A DNA stretch of 64,000 nucleotides from Flavobacteriales bacterium UBA7878 (GCA_002501205.1 DLRW01000041.1:77258-141257), one strand, 5' to 3'; numbered from the stretch's first letter, positions 1 to 9,306 are shown. Program-made: numbers and translations. The notes: a model not told the origin generated them from the letters alone.

Positions 1-735
1 TGGAAGGGCAAACATCACCACATAGATCATTAAGAAATACATGGACCATATAAAGAGGGTATGTCCATAAAAGGCCCATTTGTTTTTCACCTTGGATAGT
101 GACTTAAAGCCTTCTTTAAATCCTTGCCATAACTCACGCACCTTGGCAAAGAAGGGATGTCTCTGAATACGTTTTCTAAAAACCAGAAAGAGTACAACGA
201 ACAATAGGAATCCTGCTCCTAAGATCATTTTCAAATCAGGGCCCTGGCCATCTGAACCATCAGCACTAGCGAAAGCCTGATCGAAGAAACTTTGCAAGTT
301 TCCCAACTGGGTAATGAAAGCTAGTGATATAAGGCAAAGAAGTAAAAATCCATCGATCACTCGCTCCAGAACAACCGTTCCAAAAAGGCGCTCCAGAGGG
401 ATATCATCTGTTTCTTTTAATGAGGTACAGCGCATTACTTCACCGGCACGTGGTACCAAGGCATTAGCAAAATAACCAATGGAAATGGCATTGATTGCAT
501 TCCAGGGTTTGGCCTTTTTACCGAGAGGTTCGAGCAGGAGGTTCCATCGTAAACCCCGACTAATAAAGGCGGCATAGCCCATTAGCATCGAAAGGAAAAC
601 ATAGCGATAGTCAGCCTTGCGGAAGTCTTCCAACATTTTAGACCAATCGGCCTTATTAAAGGCGAGGTAAAGGAAAAACGCAGCGATAGCGGTAAAGAGC
701 AGATATTTTAGAATGTCCTTAAACTTGGCTTTCAA
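1..735 (-). CDS. Flippase-like LPG-synthase transmembrane family protein, partial (C-terminus off window)
   Basis: The first 245 residues are in the window; the rest lies beyond base 1. The start is a TTG at 735, five bases after the panD stop, because an in-frame TAA lies just upstream and no ATG gives a full N-terminus. The translation is rich in hydrophobic helices and contains PRAGEVMR followed by LERVIDG, the signature of the lysylphosphatidylglycerol-synthase transmembrane (YbhN/AglD-like, UPF0104) family. Family members are inner-membrane proteins thought to move or modify lipids; the substrate here cannot be told. The tight spacing makes it the last visible gene of the panC-panD transcript. 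Confidence 0.75.
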   Translation of the reverse strand, partial: MKAKFKDILKYLLFTAIAAFFLYLAFNKADWSKMLEDFRKADYRYVFLSMLMGYAAFISRGLRWNLLLEPLGKKAKPWNAINAISIGYFANALVPRAGEVMRCTSLKETDDIPLERLFGTVVLERVIDGFLLLCLISLAFITQLGNLQSFFDQAFASADGSDGQGPDLKMILGAGFLLFVVLFLVFRKRIQRHPFFAKVRELWQGFKEGFKSLSKVKNKWAFYGHTLFIWSMYFLMIYVVMFALP

Positions 736-739
736 AAGA

Positions 740-1090
740 TCAGTTTAACAGGTTGGTTTCTTCATTGGGAAAGATAATGCTTGGCTGAAAGCTTTTTGCC
801 TCTTCAAAGTCCATATGAGCGTAAGCAATAATAATCACAATGTCTCCCCTTTGCACTTTACGGGCAGCCGGGCCATTCATGGTAATTTCGCCTTGTCCGC
901 GCGTACCTTTAATCACATAGGTATCCAGGCGCTCACCATTGTTTACATTCACAATGCTCACCTTTTCTCCTGCAATCAATCCGGCAGCATCCATCAAATC
1001 TTCATCGATAGTAATGCTTCCTATATAGTTTAGATCCGCTCCGGTAACTTTTACCCGATGAATCTTAGATTTTAAAACCTCGATTAACAT
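740..1090 (-). CDS. panD: Aspartate 1-decarboxylase
   Basis: This cytoplasmic pyruvoyl enzyme converts aspartate to beta-alanine for pantothenate synthesis. With the ATG at 1090 the protein is 116 residues, and the self-cleavage pair falls exactly at Gly24-Ser25 (YIGS), the standard family position, which decides the start over an ATG six codons upstream. The conserved pyruvoyl-subunit features are present: Asn-Gly-Glu-Arg after the cleavage region, TYVIKG, and NGPAARK. It lies 56 bases downstream of panC on the same strand and directly upstream of the flippase-like gene. A TAnnTTTG element ends only four bases before the start codon (see promoter entry), so it may also be transcribed separately from panC. 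Confidence 0.96.
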   Translation of the reverse strand: MLIEVLKSKIHRVKVTGADLNYIGSITIDEDLMDAAGLIAGEKVSIVNVNNGERLDTYVIKGTRGQGEITMNGPAARKVQRGDIVIIIAYAHMDFEEAKSFQPSIIFPNEETNLLN

Positions 1091-1094
1091 GCCG

Positions 1095-1102
1095 CAAAAG
1101 TA
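1095..1102 (-). promoter_or_regulatory. Candidate -7 element of panD
   Basis: The minus strand reads TACTTTTG, an exact match to the Bacteroidetes TAnnTTTG -7 element, ending four bases before the panD ATG at 1090. I see no clear TTTG -33 element at the usual distance. If used, the transcript would be leaderless or nearly so. Confidence 0.35.
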
Positions 1103-1146
1103 ATTCAAAGGCCCTGATTATGGAAGTGGCTGATAGCCTTGGCCAA

Positions 1147-1989
1147 TCAATATAAAGTTGTGTTATCTATCAGGCGTATGCCCTCACAATAAGCCGCCAT
1201 AAATATGCGTACTTCCGGATGTTCAGACCAGGCCTCAACCACCTTCATACTGTGGGTATCGGCCAGTTCTACATATTCGAGTTCCAAATTGCTCTTTGCA
1301 AAATGTGCTCGGATGGCATCTTTTAAGTCGGCCGGACTGTAAGCTTGATAATTATCTGCCGCCCATTTCATTTCACGGTAAATAATGCCAGACTCTTCCA
1401 TTCCCTGCGGACTTAAGCGGAAATTACGACTACTCATCGCTAAGCCACTGGGGAAACGAGCGGTATCGCATCCTATTACCTCGATGGGCATATTAAAGAT
1501 TCGAGCGACATGCTTTACCACCAAAACCTGCTGATAGTCTTTGTTCCCGAAATAGGCCCGATCGGGCTTAATCATTTCAAAGAGACGCTTCACTACCGTA
1601 GCTACCCCTGCAAAATGCCCTGGGCGAAATTCTCCTTCCATCCCTTGATCCAGACCAGCTAAATCGATAGACTCAGCTTCTACTTCATTGCCATACATCT
1701 CCTCTACCGAAGGCATAAAAACTGCAGTTGCTCCTTCTGCTTCCAAAAGGGCTAAATCTTCATCGGTTCGACGAGGATACTTTTCTAAATCTTCGGGATT
1801 ATTAAATTGAGTGGGATTGACAAAAATACTTACGATGCTGGCAGCGTTTTCCTGATTCGCGCGTCGTAATAAAGTAAGATGGCCCTCGTGCAAAGCACCC
1901 ATAGTTGCCACAAATCCAAGTGAGTGGCCTTTCGATTTGTTTTGCTGTTGAAAAACCGACAGCTCGGATACACTGTGAAACACTTGCAT
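1147..1989 (-). CDS. panC: Pantothenate synthetase (pantoate--beta-alanine ligase)
   Basis: This enzyme joins pantoate and beta-alanine with ATP in the cytoplasm, using the product of PanD next door. The start at 1989 gives 280 residues, the usual length, beginning MQVFHSVSEL; the longer reading frame adds 24 residues with no family counterpart and runs back into the divergent promoter. Visible motifs are MGALHEGHL (HxGH nucleotide-binding motif), VNPTQF, FGNKDYQQ and AMSSRN (KMSKS-like). It is the first gene of the panC-panD unit and is divergent from the GT5-like gene. panB is not in this window. Confidence 0.96.
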   Translation of the reverse strand: MQVFHSVSELSVFQQQNKSKGHSLGFVATMGALHEGHLTLLRRANQENAASIVSIFVNPTQFNNPEDLEKYPRRTDEDLALLEAEGATAVFMPSVEEMYGNEVEAESIDLAGLDQGMEGEFRPGHFAGVATVVKRLFEMIKPDRAYFGNKDYQQVLVVKHVARIFNMPIEVIGCDTARFPSGLAMSSRNFRLSPQGMEESGIIYREMKWAADNYQAYSPADLKDAIRAHFAKSNLELEYVELADTHSMKVVEAWSEHPEVRIFMAAYCEGIRLIDNTTLY

Positions 1990-2026
1990 TTTCAAGGCAT
2001 TGCAGCGGGTAAAGCTATTATTATAA

Positions 2027-2058
2027 ATTGAGTTATTCACAAAAAAGCTATATTTTTG
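2027..2058 (+). promoter_or_regulatory. Bacteroidetes-type promoter for the GT5-DUF4270-glmS operon
   Basis: ATTG at 2027-2030 is separated by 20 bases from TATTTTTG at 2051-2058. This matches the Bacteroidetes housekeeping promoter (TTTG, 19-21 bases, TAnnTTTG). The predicted start of transcription lies about 25-30 bases before the ATG at 2093. Confidence 0.6.
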
Positions 2059-2092
2059 CAAACCTTTTCAATTTGTAGATTAAACACGGATC

Positions 2093-2914
2093 ATGGATAG
2101 TAAGCGCATTCTGTATGTAAGTCAGGAGATTCACCCCTACCTCCCCGAAAATGAAATTTCCAAACCTTCTTTGGAAATGCCTCGAAAGATGAATGAAAGC
2201 GGGCACCAGGTACGGGTTTTCATGCCCCGTTACGGATTAATTAATGAACGTCGTCACCAATTACACGAAGTGATTCGTTTAAGCGGAATCAATATTATTG
2301 TAAACGACGAAGATCAGCCCTTGATCATCAAAGTAGCCTCTGTGCCTCAAGCACGTATGCAGGTGTACTTTATCGATAATGATGAGTTCTTTAAACGTAA
2401 AGCCATCTTCTATAATGAGGATGAAGAATTCCACGAGGACAATGACAAACGCGCTATTTTCTTCTGCCGCGGCGTTATTGAAACCGTCAAAAAATTAGGT
2501 TGGAGCCCTGATATCATTCACTGTCATGGATGGATGGCCAGCTTCCTACCCTTGTACTTGAAAAAGTTCCATCACGATGATCCCATGTTCTCAGACAGTA
2601 AGACCGTTCTTTCTGTATACGGAGCCACGGAAGAGAACTTGAGCAAAGGCCTTCCCGACTATCTGCGTTTCGACGGATTGAGCGAGGAAGAAGTTGCGCC
2701 TTTCGCCGATGCAAATATCAGCAGTATATACAGAGCTAATATGGCTTACTGCGACGGAGTTGCTCTTTCGGGAAGTAAATTATCCGACGAAATGAAAGAT
2801 TATGTGAGCAAAAACGTTAGCCCCATGATCGACCTCACCGAATCGGAAGATCCGAATTCTGAAATTGCCAAGCTCTATGAGCAGGTAATTGTAGAGGAAG
2901 AGTCACTAGCTTAA
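2093..2914 (+). CDS. GT5-like starch/glycogen synthase N-terminal domain protein, probably non-catalytic
   Basis: The 273 residues match only the N-terminal Rossmann half of GT5 glycogen synthases (normally about 470-490 residues): ILYVSQEI at the start, GHQVRVFMPRYG near residue 38, and DIIHCHGWMASFLPLYL near 140. The nucleotide-binding lysine motif KxGGL, expected right after the first strand, is replaced by NEISKPSLEMP, and the C-terminal GT-B domain is absent. The C-terminal 25 residues are very acidic. Half-length proteins of this type sit beside panC in many Bacteroidetes and are usually labelled glycogen synthase, but the visible residues argue against ADP-glucose transfer. It leads an operon with the DUF4270 lipoprotein and glmS, pointing to an envelope or sugar-precursor role, which is inference. 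Confidence 0.75.
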   Translation: MDSKRILYVSQEIHPYLPENEISKPSLEMPRKMNESGHQVRVFMPRYGLINERRHQLHEVIRLSGINIIVNDEDQPLIIKVASVPQARMQVYFIDNDEFFKRKAIFYNEDEEFHEDNDKRAIFFCRGVIETVKKLGWSPDIIHCHGWMASFLPLYLKKFHHDDPMFSDSKTVLSVYGATEENLSKGLPDYLRFDGLSEEEVAPFADANISSIYRANMAYCDGVALSGSKLSDEMKDYVSKNVSPMIDLTESEDPNSEIAKLYEQVIVEEESLA

Positions 2915-2934
2915 ATTCTTTTAGAATTAAATAT

Positions 2935-4269
2935 ATGACCTTAAGCACTGTAAAGCGAGCCATCTTAGCCATGGCTCCTTTGTTTTTTATAGCCGCCTGT
3001 GAAAAGCCTACCGACGATTTGGGCTTTCAACAAATTATTGGAGGAAACACTGAGGCCGATTCCATGCATATTAATTTGGTATCCTGGACTGCTCCGGTAG
3101 ATAGCATTGTAGTTGCCCTCGACTACAGCACTCAAGTTACCTTGGGTGGTTATAATTCAGTTCGTTTATTAGGCCATAGCGAAAGCAACTATTTCGGGGT
3201 TGAGAAAGCGCGTATTGTAAGTCAAATGATTCCGAATGAACTGAATGTCGATTTTGGTAACAACCCGGTAGTTGACTCGGTTAATTTATATCTGCGTTTA
3301 ACAGAGGCTTATGGCGATACTAGCAAGACTATGGATTTTGCGGTTTACGAATTAAGTCAGGCCTTTGATGAAGACAGTCTTTATTACAGTAATTATCAGC
3401 CTACTTTGGCCAATGAAATTGGTCGCTTAAACGCTTACCAGCCGCAGCCAAAAACCAATTCTCAATTTGAGGGTGAATTAGCACCTGCACTATTGCGAAT
3501 TCCAATGGACGCAGCCTATTTCCAAAGCAAATTTGCCGATGTTGCCAATGGCACAGCAGATGAATTTAGCAGCTTCGCCAAATTCATGGAATACTTCAAA
3601 GGAGTCCAAATTGAAGCAGAAAGTGGCGGATGCATCCTCTACACCAATTTAGCCAGCGCCTATACCGGTTTACGCATCTATTATCATAATGATGAAGATA
3701 CCAGTTATGCCGAGTTAAACTTTGATCAAGATAAATCCATCAAACCTATCAATTTCAGCACCTTTGAGCAGGACTACACTGGCTCTCCTTTAGAGACCTT
3801 GGCTCAGGATTCTGTAAATGGTGAAGCCGAAACCTATACACAGGCTATGGCCGGGGTTTGCACTGCTTTGCGCTTTGACTCCCGTAAAATTGACAGTCTG
3901 GTTAACGAGGGTCTGGTAATCAATAAAGCAGAAGTAGAAATTTTCACCGCCCAGGGCAGCACCGAACCCGTAGCTCCCAGCCCTAAAATGGAGCTTAGGC
4001 TTCTGGAAGGCAAAAGCTTAGGTGATCGTATCATCGATTTCCAAACTGATGGCGGCGGCGGTGGCACATTAAGCCGAGGTATCCTGCGTAATAACAAATA
4101 CGTAATCGACCTCACACGACACCTGTTCGAGGTCCTCAATAGCAAAGAAAACCCTACTTTAGCCCTCGTTCCGACCACCCGTACAACAGCGGCAAATCGG
4201 ACCATTTTGAGGGGAGGATCCGGGCTCTCAGAAAGAGCTACGGTAATTGTTTATTACACTAAACCTTAA
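2935..4269 (+). CDS. DUF4270 lipoprotein
   Basis: The 444-residue protein opens with a hydrophobic segment and lipobox FIAAC, so it should be acylated at Cys22 and exported. The rest is beta-rich, with alternating conserved motifs such as VDSVNLYLRL and GLRIYYHN and a glycine run (five Gly) near residue 374, and it ends in a short beta strand (VIVYYTKP). This pattern fits DUF4270, a Bacteroidetes family of unknown function that typically sits between a GT5-like gene and glmS, as here. It begins 20 bases after the GT5-like gene and ends ten bases before glmS, so the three are surely cotranscribed. No catalytic motif is visible. Confidence 0.8.
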   Translation: MTLSTVKRAILAMAPLFFIAACEKPTDDLGFQQIIGGNTEADSMHINLVSWTAPVDSIVVALDYSTQVTLGGYNSVRLLGHSESNYFGVEKARIVSQMIPNELNVDFGNNPVVDSVNLYLRLTEAYGDTSKTMDFAVYELSQAFDEDSLYYSNYQPTLANEIGRLNAYQPQPKTNSQFEGELAPALLRIPMDAAYFQSKFADVANGTADEFSSFAKFMEYFKGVQIEAESGGCILYTNLASAYTGLRIYYHNDEDTSYAELNFDQDKSIKPINFSTFEQDYTGSPLETLAQDSVNGEAETYTQAMAGVCTALRFDSRKIDSLVNEGLVINKAEVEIFTAQGSTEPVAPSPKMELRLLEGKSLGDRIIDFQTDGGGGGTLSRGILRNNKYVIDLTRHLFEVLNSKENPTLALVPTTRTTAANRTILRGGSGLSERATVIVYYTKP

Positions 4270-4279
4270 AAGGAACACT

Positions 4280-6121
4280 ATGTGTGGAATTGTTGGTTAC
4301 CTGGGTAACAAAAATGCAGTACCGGTTATAGTTAACGGTCTTCGCAGACTCGAGTACCGCGGATATGATAGTGCCGGCATCGCCGTCTTAAACGGAAAAT
4401 TAAGTCTGGTAAAGTGCAAAGGCAAGGTTTCGGATCTCGAGGCCAAAATGAACAATAGCATTGGTGAGGCAAGTATTGGTATTGGTCATACCCGCTGGGC
4501 TACCCACGGAGAACCCAATGATACCAATGCTCACCCACATACTTCCAATAGTGGTGATTTAGTACTCATCCACAATGGAATTATTGAGAACTATTCATCC
4601 ATCAAAAAAGCATTAACACAGCGAGGATATGTTTTCCATTCGGATACCGATACCGAGGTATTGGTAAACCTGATTGAAGACGTAATGAAAAGCGAAGGCG
4701 TTCACTTAGCGAAAGCGGTGCGCATTGCCCTCAATCAAGTAATTGGTGCTTATGCCATTGCCGTTATTGATCAAAATAACAGCGATCAAATTGTAGTGGC
4801 TAAGAAAGGTAGTCCTTTAGTGGTGGGTGTTGGCGAAGGCGAGTATTTTATCGCCAGTGACGCTACTCCTTTCCTGGAGTTCACCAAAAAGGCCATTTAT
4901 CTGGAAGACGATGAAATGGCTATTATCAATCGCGGTCAGGAAATCGAAGTACTTTCTATTCCAGATAACCGCACCATTGATCCTTATGTACATCAGTTAG
5001 AAATGGATTTAGCTTCTATTGAAAAAGGAGGCTATGATCATTTCATGCTGAAAGAAATATACGAGCAGCCCAAATCTATTGGTGACACCCTCCGTGGTCG
5101 TTTATTGCCAGAGCAAGGTTTAATCCAAATGGACGGCGTCTACCAATTTCAAGAAAAACTGGTAAATGCCCAGCGCATTATCATTATCGGATGTGGTACG
5201 TCTTGGCATGCTGGTTTGGTTGCCGAATACATTTTTGAAGAATTAGCCCGCATCCCGGTTGAAGTGGAATACGCCTCTGAATTCCGTTATCGGAATCCGG
5301 TTATTACCGAGAGAGATGTGGTAATTGCCATCAGCCAATCTGGAGAAACCGCTGATACCTTAGCAGCGATTAAATTGGCTAAAGAACGGGGTGCTACTAT
5401 TTTCGGAATTTGTAATGTGGTAGGCTCGAGTATTGCACGCGAAACTCATGCCGGTGCCTATACCCATGCTGGTCCCGAAATTGGGGTAGCCTCTACCAAA
5501 GCCTTTACTGCACAAGTAGCAGTATTGAACTTGATCGCCATTAAGCTGGCTCACAAGAAAGGCCTCCTGAAGGAAAGCTATTACCACCGCTTATTAAATG
5601 AATTAAATGAGATTCCTCGCAAGATTGAAGACATGCTGAAAAGCGATACTCAATCTCGCTATATCGCGGAGCTCTATAAAGACGCCCCTAACTTCTTGTA
5701 CTTAGGTCGTGGCTATAATTTCCCGGTAGCTTTGGAAGGTGCCTTGAAATTAAAAGAGATTAGCTATATCCACGCAGAAGGATATCCTGCTGCCGAAATG
5801 AAGCACGGTCCTATTGCCTTGATCGACGAGAATATGCCGGTTGTGGTAATTGCTCCTAAAAGTGGACAGTACGATAAAATCGTATCCAATATCCAAGAGG
5901 TTAAGGCCCGCGAAGGGAAGGTAATTGCCATTGTAAACGATGGTGACAGTGAGATTGCTAAAATGGCGGATCACGTTATCGAGGTGAAAGATACTATGGA
6001 AGTATTCTCTCCGCTCTTAACTACTATTCCTCTGCAATTACTTTCTTACCACATTGCCGTAATGCGCGGTTGTAATGTGGATCAACCCCGTAACCTGGCC
6101 AAGTCGGTTACCGTTGAATAA
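4280..6121 (+). CDS. glmS: Glutamine--fructose-6-phosphate aminotransferase (isomerizing)
   Basis: GlmS makes glucosamine-6-phosphate from fructose-6-phosphate and glutamine, the entry to peptidoglycan and lipid A sugars. The ATG at 4280 places the catalytic Cys directly after the initiator Met (MCGIVGYLG); an in-frame upstream start would bury it. The N-terminal glutaminase domain (about 1-230) shows GHTRWATHG and HNGIIENY. Two SIS sugar-isomerase domains follow (CGTSWHAG, SQSGETADT, GRGYNFPVALEGALKLKE), with the C-terminal signature LAKSVTVE. The length, 613 residues, is standard. It is the last gene of the operon and is followed by a strong terminator. No glmS ribozyme is expected or seen, since the upstream gap is ten bases. 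Confidence 0.98.
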   Translation: MCGIVGYLGNKNAVPVIVNGLRRLEYRGYDSAGIAVLNGKLSLVKCKGKVSDLEAKMNNSIGEASIGIGHTRWATHGEPNDTNAHPHTSNSGDLVLIHNGIIENYSSIKKALTQRGYVFHSDTDTEVLVNLIEDVMKSEGVHLAKAVRIALNQVIGAYAIAVIDQNNSDQIVVAKKGSPLVVGVGEGEYFIASDATPFLEFTKKAIYLEDDEMAIINRGQEIEVLSIPDNRTIDPYVHQLEMDLASIEKGGYDHFMLKEIYEQPKSIGDTLRGRLLPEQGLIQMDGVYQFQEKLVNAQRIIIIGCGTSWHAGLVAEYIFEELARIPVEVEYASEFRYRNPVITERDVVIAISQSGETADTLAAIKLAKERGATIFGICNVVGSSIARETHAGAYTHAGPEIGVASTKAFTAQVAVLNLIAIKLAHKKGLLKESYYHRLLNELNEIPRKIEDMLKSDTQSRYIAELYKDAPNFLYLGRGYNFPVALEGALKLKEISYIHAEGYPAAEMKHGPIALIDENMPVVVIAPKSGQYDKIVSNIQEVKAREGKVIAIVNDGDSEIAKMADHVIEVKDTMEVFSPLLTTIPLQLLSYHIAVMRGCNVDQPRNLAKSVTVE

Positions 6122-6141
6122 GATCTAAAATGCCAAAACAT

Positions 6142-6178
6142 AAAAAAAAGGCCCCTGAGAAATCAGAGGCCTTTTTTA
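6142..6178. terminator. Bidirectional terminator between glmS and the efflux permease
   Basis: AGGCC-C-CTGA pairs with TCAG-A-GGCCT around a GAAA loop (6149-6172), one mismatch, with an A-run before and a T-run after. It can end both converging transcripts. Confidence 0.85.
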
Positions 6179-6187
6179 TTGATCCTA

Positions 6188-8602
6188 TTATTCGTCGCGA
6201 AGGATCCTTGCAGGGTTAGTACGAGCCAATCGAATTACATGATAAGACATGGCAATTAAAGTGACCAGGCCGATCAGAACCAAGGCCAAAACAAAGCTTA
6301 ACCAGGGCATCGATATTCGATAGGAAAACTCTTCAAGCCAAGAGGAGATACCCCATCCCGCCAAGGGGATACTAATGAGAGCTGCCACTCCAATTAAGAG
6401 CATAAACTCCTTAGCCAGGAGCATACCCAAATCCTTGAGCTCCGCTCCTAATATCTTGCGCACGCTAAACTCTTTCAGACGTTGTTCTACAGTATAAGAA
6501 GTCAAGGCAAAGAGTCCCAATCCGGCAATCATAATGCTGATAAAAGCAAAATAGCCAAAGATCTTTAAGAGCGTTTTTTCACTCTCGTACTGACTTTGAA
6601 TTCGCTCATCCAGAAAGGTATACTCCAGAGGATGGTTACCTGCAAAATTGCCCCATTCCTCTTCTAAAACAGTAAGACCGGAGCGCACTTGCCCACCTGA
6701 AAGTTTCATGCTGAAAAGCAAACTAAAATTGGGTCGAAACAAGATTACTAGAGGCTCCATAGGATTGTGCAAAGAAGCAAAGTGGAAATCCTTGATTACC
6801 CCAACAACTTCACCATCATTGGCCGCCTGACCATTACCTTGCAAGCCCCATTGTACTCGCTTGCCTAAGGGCTCATCCCAGCCAAAACTTTTAGCTGCCG
6901 TTTCATTGATAATGAAAGCCTGCTGCACATCACTTTGAATGTCGTTAGAGAAAAGTCGGCCCTGCACTAATTCCAGTCCCAATATTTCAAAAAAGTCCTC
7001 ATCGGCTGCAATAAACTTGATGCTCTTATCCAGCATCTCAGCGCTCTGCTCAATCCGGAACATCAGCTCACCTACATTAGTGCCGGGAATGGCTTGTGAG
7101 CCACTTACCCCTTCAAATTCGCTATGCGCCAAGAGGCGATCTTTAAAGGAATCCAAATGATTAAAAACTGCTGTATCCTGAGGAATATTAAGCACTACAA
7201 TCTGATCTTGCTCAAAGCCCAAATCTTTATCCTGCAAATAGCGCATCTGACTTTGAATAGCCAGGGTCCCGATGATCATCAATATGGAAAAAGCCAATTG
7301 AACCACCATGAGGATGCGTCGTAAATTCCCATAGCGCCCAATCTTAGGTAGACTACCTCTTAAAATTCGTGAGCTTTGAAATTTACTTAAGACCAAGGCT
7401 GGATAAAGCCCTGCCATTAAACCGGTGATTAACAATATCACCAATAAGGTTAGCAGCATACGCCAATCAAAAAGATCGAAAAAAGCAAAGCTTTTGTCGG
7501 TAGTAGTATTAAAGGTACCCAACAAAACCTCCACTAAACCAAGACCAATAATCATGGCTAAAAGCACCACTAAAAAGCTCTCACCTAAAAATTGGTTGCG
7601 CAATTGATTCTGCCCAGCCCCTAAAGCCTTTCGTACGCCTACTTCTTTGGCTCTTTTTACCGATTGACTTAAAGCCAGGTTTACAAAATTGATGGTTGCG
7701 ATAACCAGGATGAACAAAGCCAATAATCCGAAAATGTATAGATAGGAAAGATTGCCCTTGGGGGTATCGTATTCGCGACTATTATCAAAATGCAAGCCCT
7801 CTAAAGGTTGCAGTTTAAAGTCTGCGGTACTACCAGAGCCGAACGTCGCCACAAATGGTTTGATGATGCGTTCGGTGAAATCTGCCAATTGGGTCTCAAA
7901 GTCCAAATCAGCCACCGGTTGATCAAAGACCAGATAAGTTTGGCAAACCAAGCGGAACCAATCTCCATTTAGGGCTTGTTGAGCCTGAGGAGGCAAAGTG
8001 CTAAGGGACGTGAACGCCTGATAATCGATATCACTGGGCTTGTCCCCGTTTTCCACCACACCGTTAACAGTAAACTGGCTGGTGCCGATAAACAATTGCT
8101 TACCCATAGCCTCAGTGGGGGAACCAAAAAACTTGGTGGCCAGGTCTTCATTTAAAACGACCATACTAGGGCCAGCCAGAGCTGTTTTAGGGTCACCCTG
8201 AAGTAATTTGAAATCAAAGATTTCGAAAATCGTACTATCCGTTCGCAGGAAACGATCCTCCCGAAAGATCTGATCTTCCACCTTAATGGTAAGCATCCCG
8301 CCCATTTGCATGATGCGCACATAATTCTGCACTTCAGGATAATCACTTACAAACTGTGGTCCTACCGGCAAACTGGTAAGCGCTGCCTTAATTTCGCCAC
8401 TATGATCGATGCGTTCCACGATCCGGGCTATGCGATCCTTCTTAGTGTGAAATTGATCATAACTCAATTCATCCTGGATGTAAAGAGCAATGAGAATAGC
8501 ACTGGCTACCCCCACCGAAAGTCCAAGCACGCTAATGATGCTATTGGCCTTTCCGGCAAGCAGGTGGCGCCAGCTTACTTTTAGGTAATTGCGAAACATC
8601 AT
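6188..8602 (-). CDS. ABC transporter permease, MacB/FtsX type (efflux)
   Basis: This 804-residue inner-membrane protein begins FRNYLKVSWRHLLAGKANSIISVLG, typical of Bacteroidetes FtsX-type permeases. It has an N-terminal transmembrane helix, a large MacB-like periplasmic domain, three helices around residues 285-430 with VKRAKEVGVRKALGA, a second periplasmic domain, and a final FtsX core with VEQRLKEFSVRKILGA and RTNPARILRDE at the end. The internal repeat of the RKxLGA element shows the two FtsX halves. The start ATG overlaps the stop of the upstream ATPase gene (ATGA), so translation is coupled. With the ATPase and adaptor it should form a MacAB-like export or lipoprotein-release pump; the cargo is unknown. 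Confidence 0.9.
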   Translation of the reverse strand: MMFRNYLKVSWRHLLAGKANSIISVLGLSVGVASAILIALYIQDELSYDQFHTKKDRIARIVERIDHSGEIKAALTSLPVGPQFVSDYPEVQNYVRIMQMGGMLTIKVEDQIFREDRFLRTDSTIFEIFDFKLLQGDPKTALAGPSMVVLNEDLATKFFGSPTEAMGKQLFIGTSQFTVNGVVENGDKPSDIDYQAFTSLSTLPPQAQQALNGDWFRLVCQTYLVFDQPVADLDFETQLADFTERIIKPFVATFGSGSTADFKLQPLEGLHFDNSREYDTPKGNLSYLYIFGLLALFILVIATINFVNLALSQSVKRAKEVGVRKALGAGQNQLRNQFLGESFLVVLLAMIIGLGLVEVLLGTFNTTTDKSFAFFDLFDWRMLLTLLVILLITGLMAGLYPALVLSKFQSSRILRGSLPKIGRYGNLRRILMVVQLAFSILMIIGTLAIQSQMRYLQDKDLGFEQDQIVVLNIPQDTAVFNHLDSFKDRLLAHSEFEGVSGSQAIPGTNVGELMFRIEQSAEMLDKSIKFIAADEDFFEILGLELVQGRLFSNDIQSDVQQAFIINETAAKSFGWDEPLGKRVQWGLQGNGQAANDGEVVGVIKDFHFASLHNPMEPLVILFRPNFSLLFSMKLSGGQVRSGLTVLEEEWGNFAGNHPLEYTFLDERIQSQYESEKTLLKIFGYFAFISIMIAGLGLFALTSYTVEQRLKEFSVRKILGAELKDLGMLLAKEFMLLIGVAALISIPLAGWGISSWLEEFSYRISMPWLSFVLALVLIGLVTLIAMSYHVIRLARTNPARILRDE

Positions 8603-9306
8603 GACTGTACTTCTTCTAAGCGGTTTTGGTTTTCACCGATCACCTTTCCATCAAACAGGCGAATGCTCCGCTGGGAGTAAGCAGCATCGTGTGCAGAGTG
8701 AGTAACCATTACAATAGTGGTGCCACTGCGATTTAAATCGCTTAGGAGGTTCATTACTTCATCGCCGTGAACACTATCCAGATTACCAGTGGGCTCATCA
8801 GCAAATATTACTGAAGGCTCACCAACCGTTGCCCTGGCAACAGCCACCCTTTGCTGCTGACCCCCGCTGAGCTGTTGCGGATAATGGGTAGCGCGGTGAT
8901 CAATACCCATTCGCTCTAGTATTTTTTGTACTTGTGCCTTTCGCTCTGCCGCCGAACGTCCTTGATATAGCAAGGGCAATTCCACGTTTTCGAAAACGGA
9001 AAGCTCATCAATCAGATTAAAGCTCTGGAATACAAAACCAACCTTTTCTTTGCGCAAACGAGCCCTTTGCTGCTCTTTCATTTTGGCAATATTTTGCCCC
9101 TCGAAAAAGTAATCCCCGGCGCTGGGTTGATCCAGCATACCCAGAATATTCAATAAGGTAGATTTCCCACAACCTGAAGGGCCCATAATGGAAATGAACT
9201 CTCCTTTCTTGATTTCAAGATCTACCGAATTCAAGGCCATGGTTTCCATAAGGTCGGTGCGATAGCGCATTTCCAGACCCTCGGTCTTAATAATTACATC
9301 ATTCAT
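8599..9306 (-). CDS. ABC transporter ATP-binding protein, LolD/MacB type
   Basis: The 235-residue ATPase has Walker A GPSGCGKST, Q-loop FQSFNL, signature LSGGQQQRVAVARA, Walker B VIFADEPTGNLD and H-loop VTHS, all intact. It groups by motif with the LolD/MacB/FtsE ATPases that power FtsX-type permeases rather than importers. It lies between the adaptor gene (8-base overlap at its start) and the permease gene (4-base overlap at its end), so the three are translationally coupled. It is predicted to be cytoplasmic, bound to the permease. Confidence 0.95.
   Translation of the reverse strand: MNDVIIKTEGLEMRYRTDLMETMALNSVDLEIKKGEFISIMGPSGCGKSTLLNILGMLDQPSAGDYFFEGQNIAKMKEQQRARLRKEKVGFVFQSFNLIDELSVFENVELPLLYQGRSAAERKAQVQKILERMGIDHRATHYPQQLSGGQQQRVAVARATVGEPSVIFADEPTGNLDSVHGDEVMNLLSDLNRSGTTIVMVTHSAHDAAYSQRSIRLFDGKVIGENQNRLEEVQS

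Noticed and set aside
3834..4205. A 123-codon minus-strand frame inside the DUF4270 gene
   Set aside because: Arg/Ser/Pro-rich composition typical of antisense frames; the DUF4270 frame has a lipobox and operon context.
4270..4279. Possible glmS ribozyme or riboswitch upstream of glmS
   Set aside because: Only ten bases separate the preceding stop from glmS, so no such element fits.
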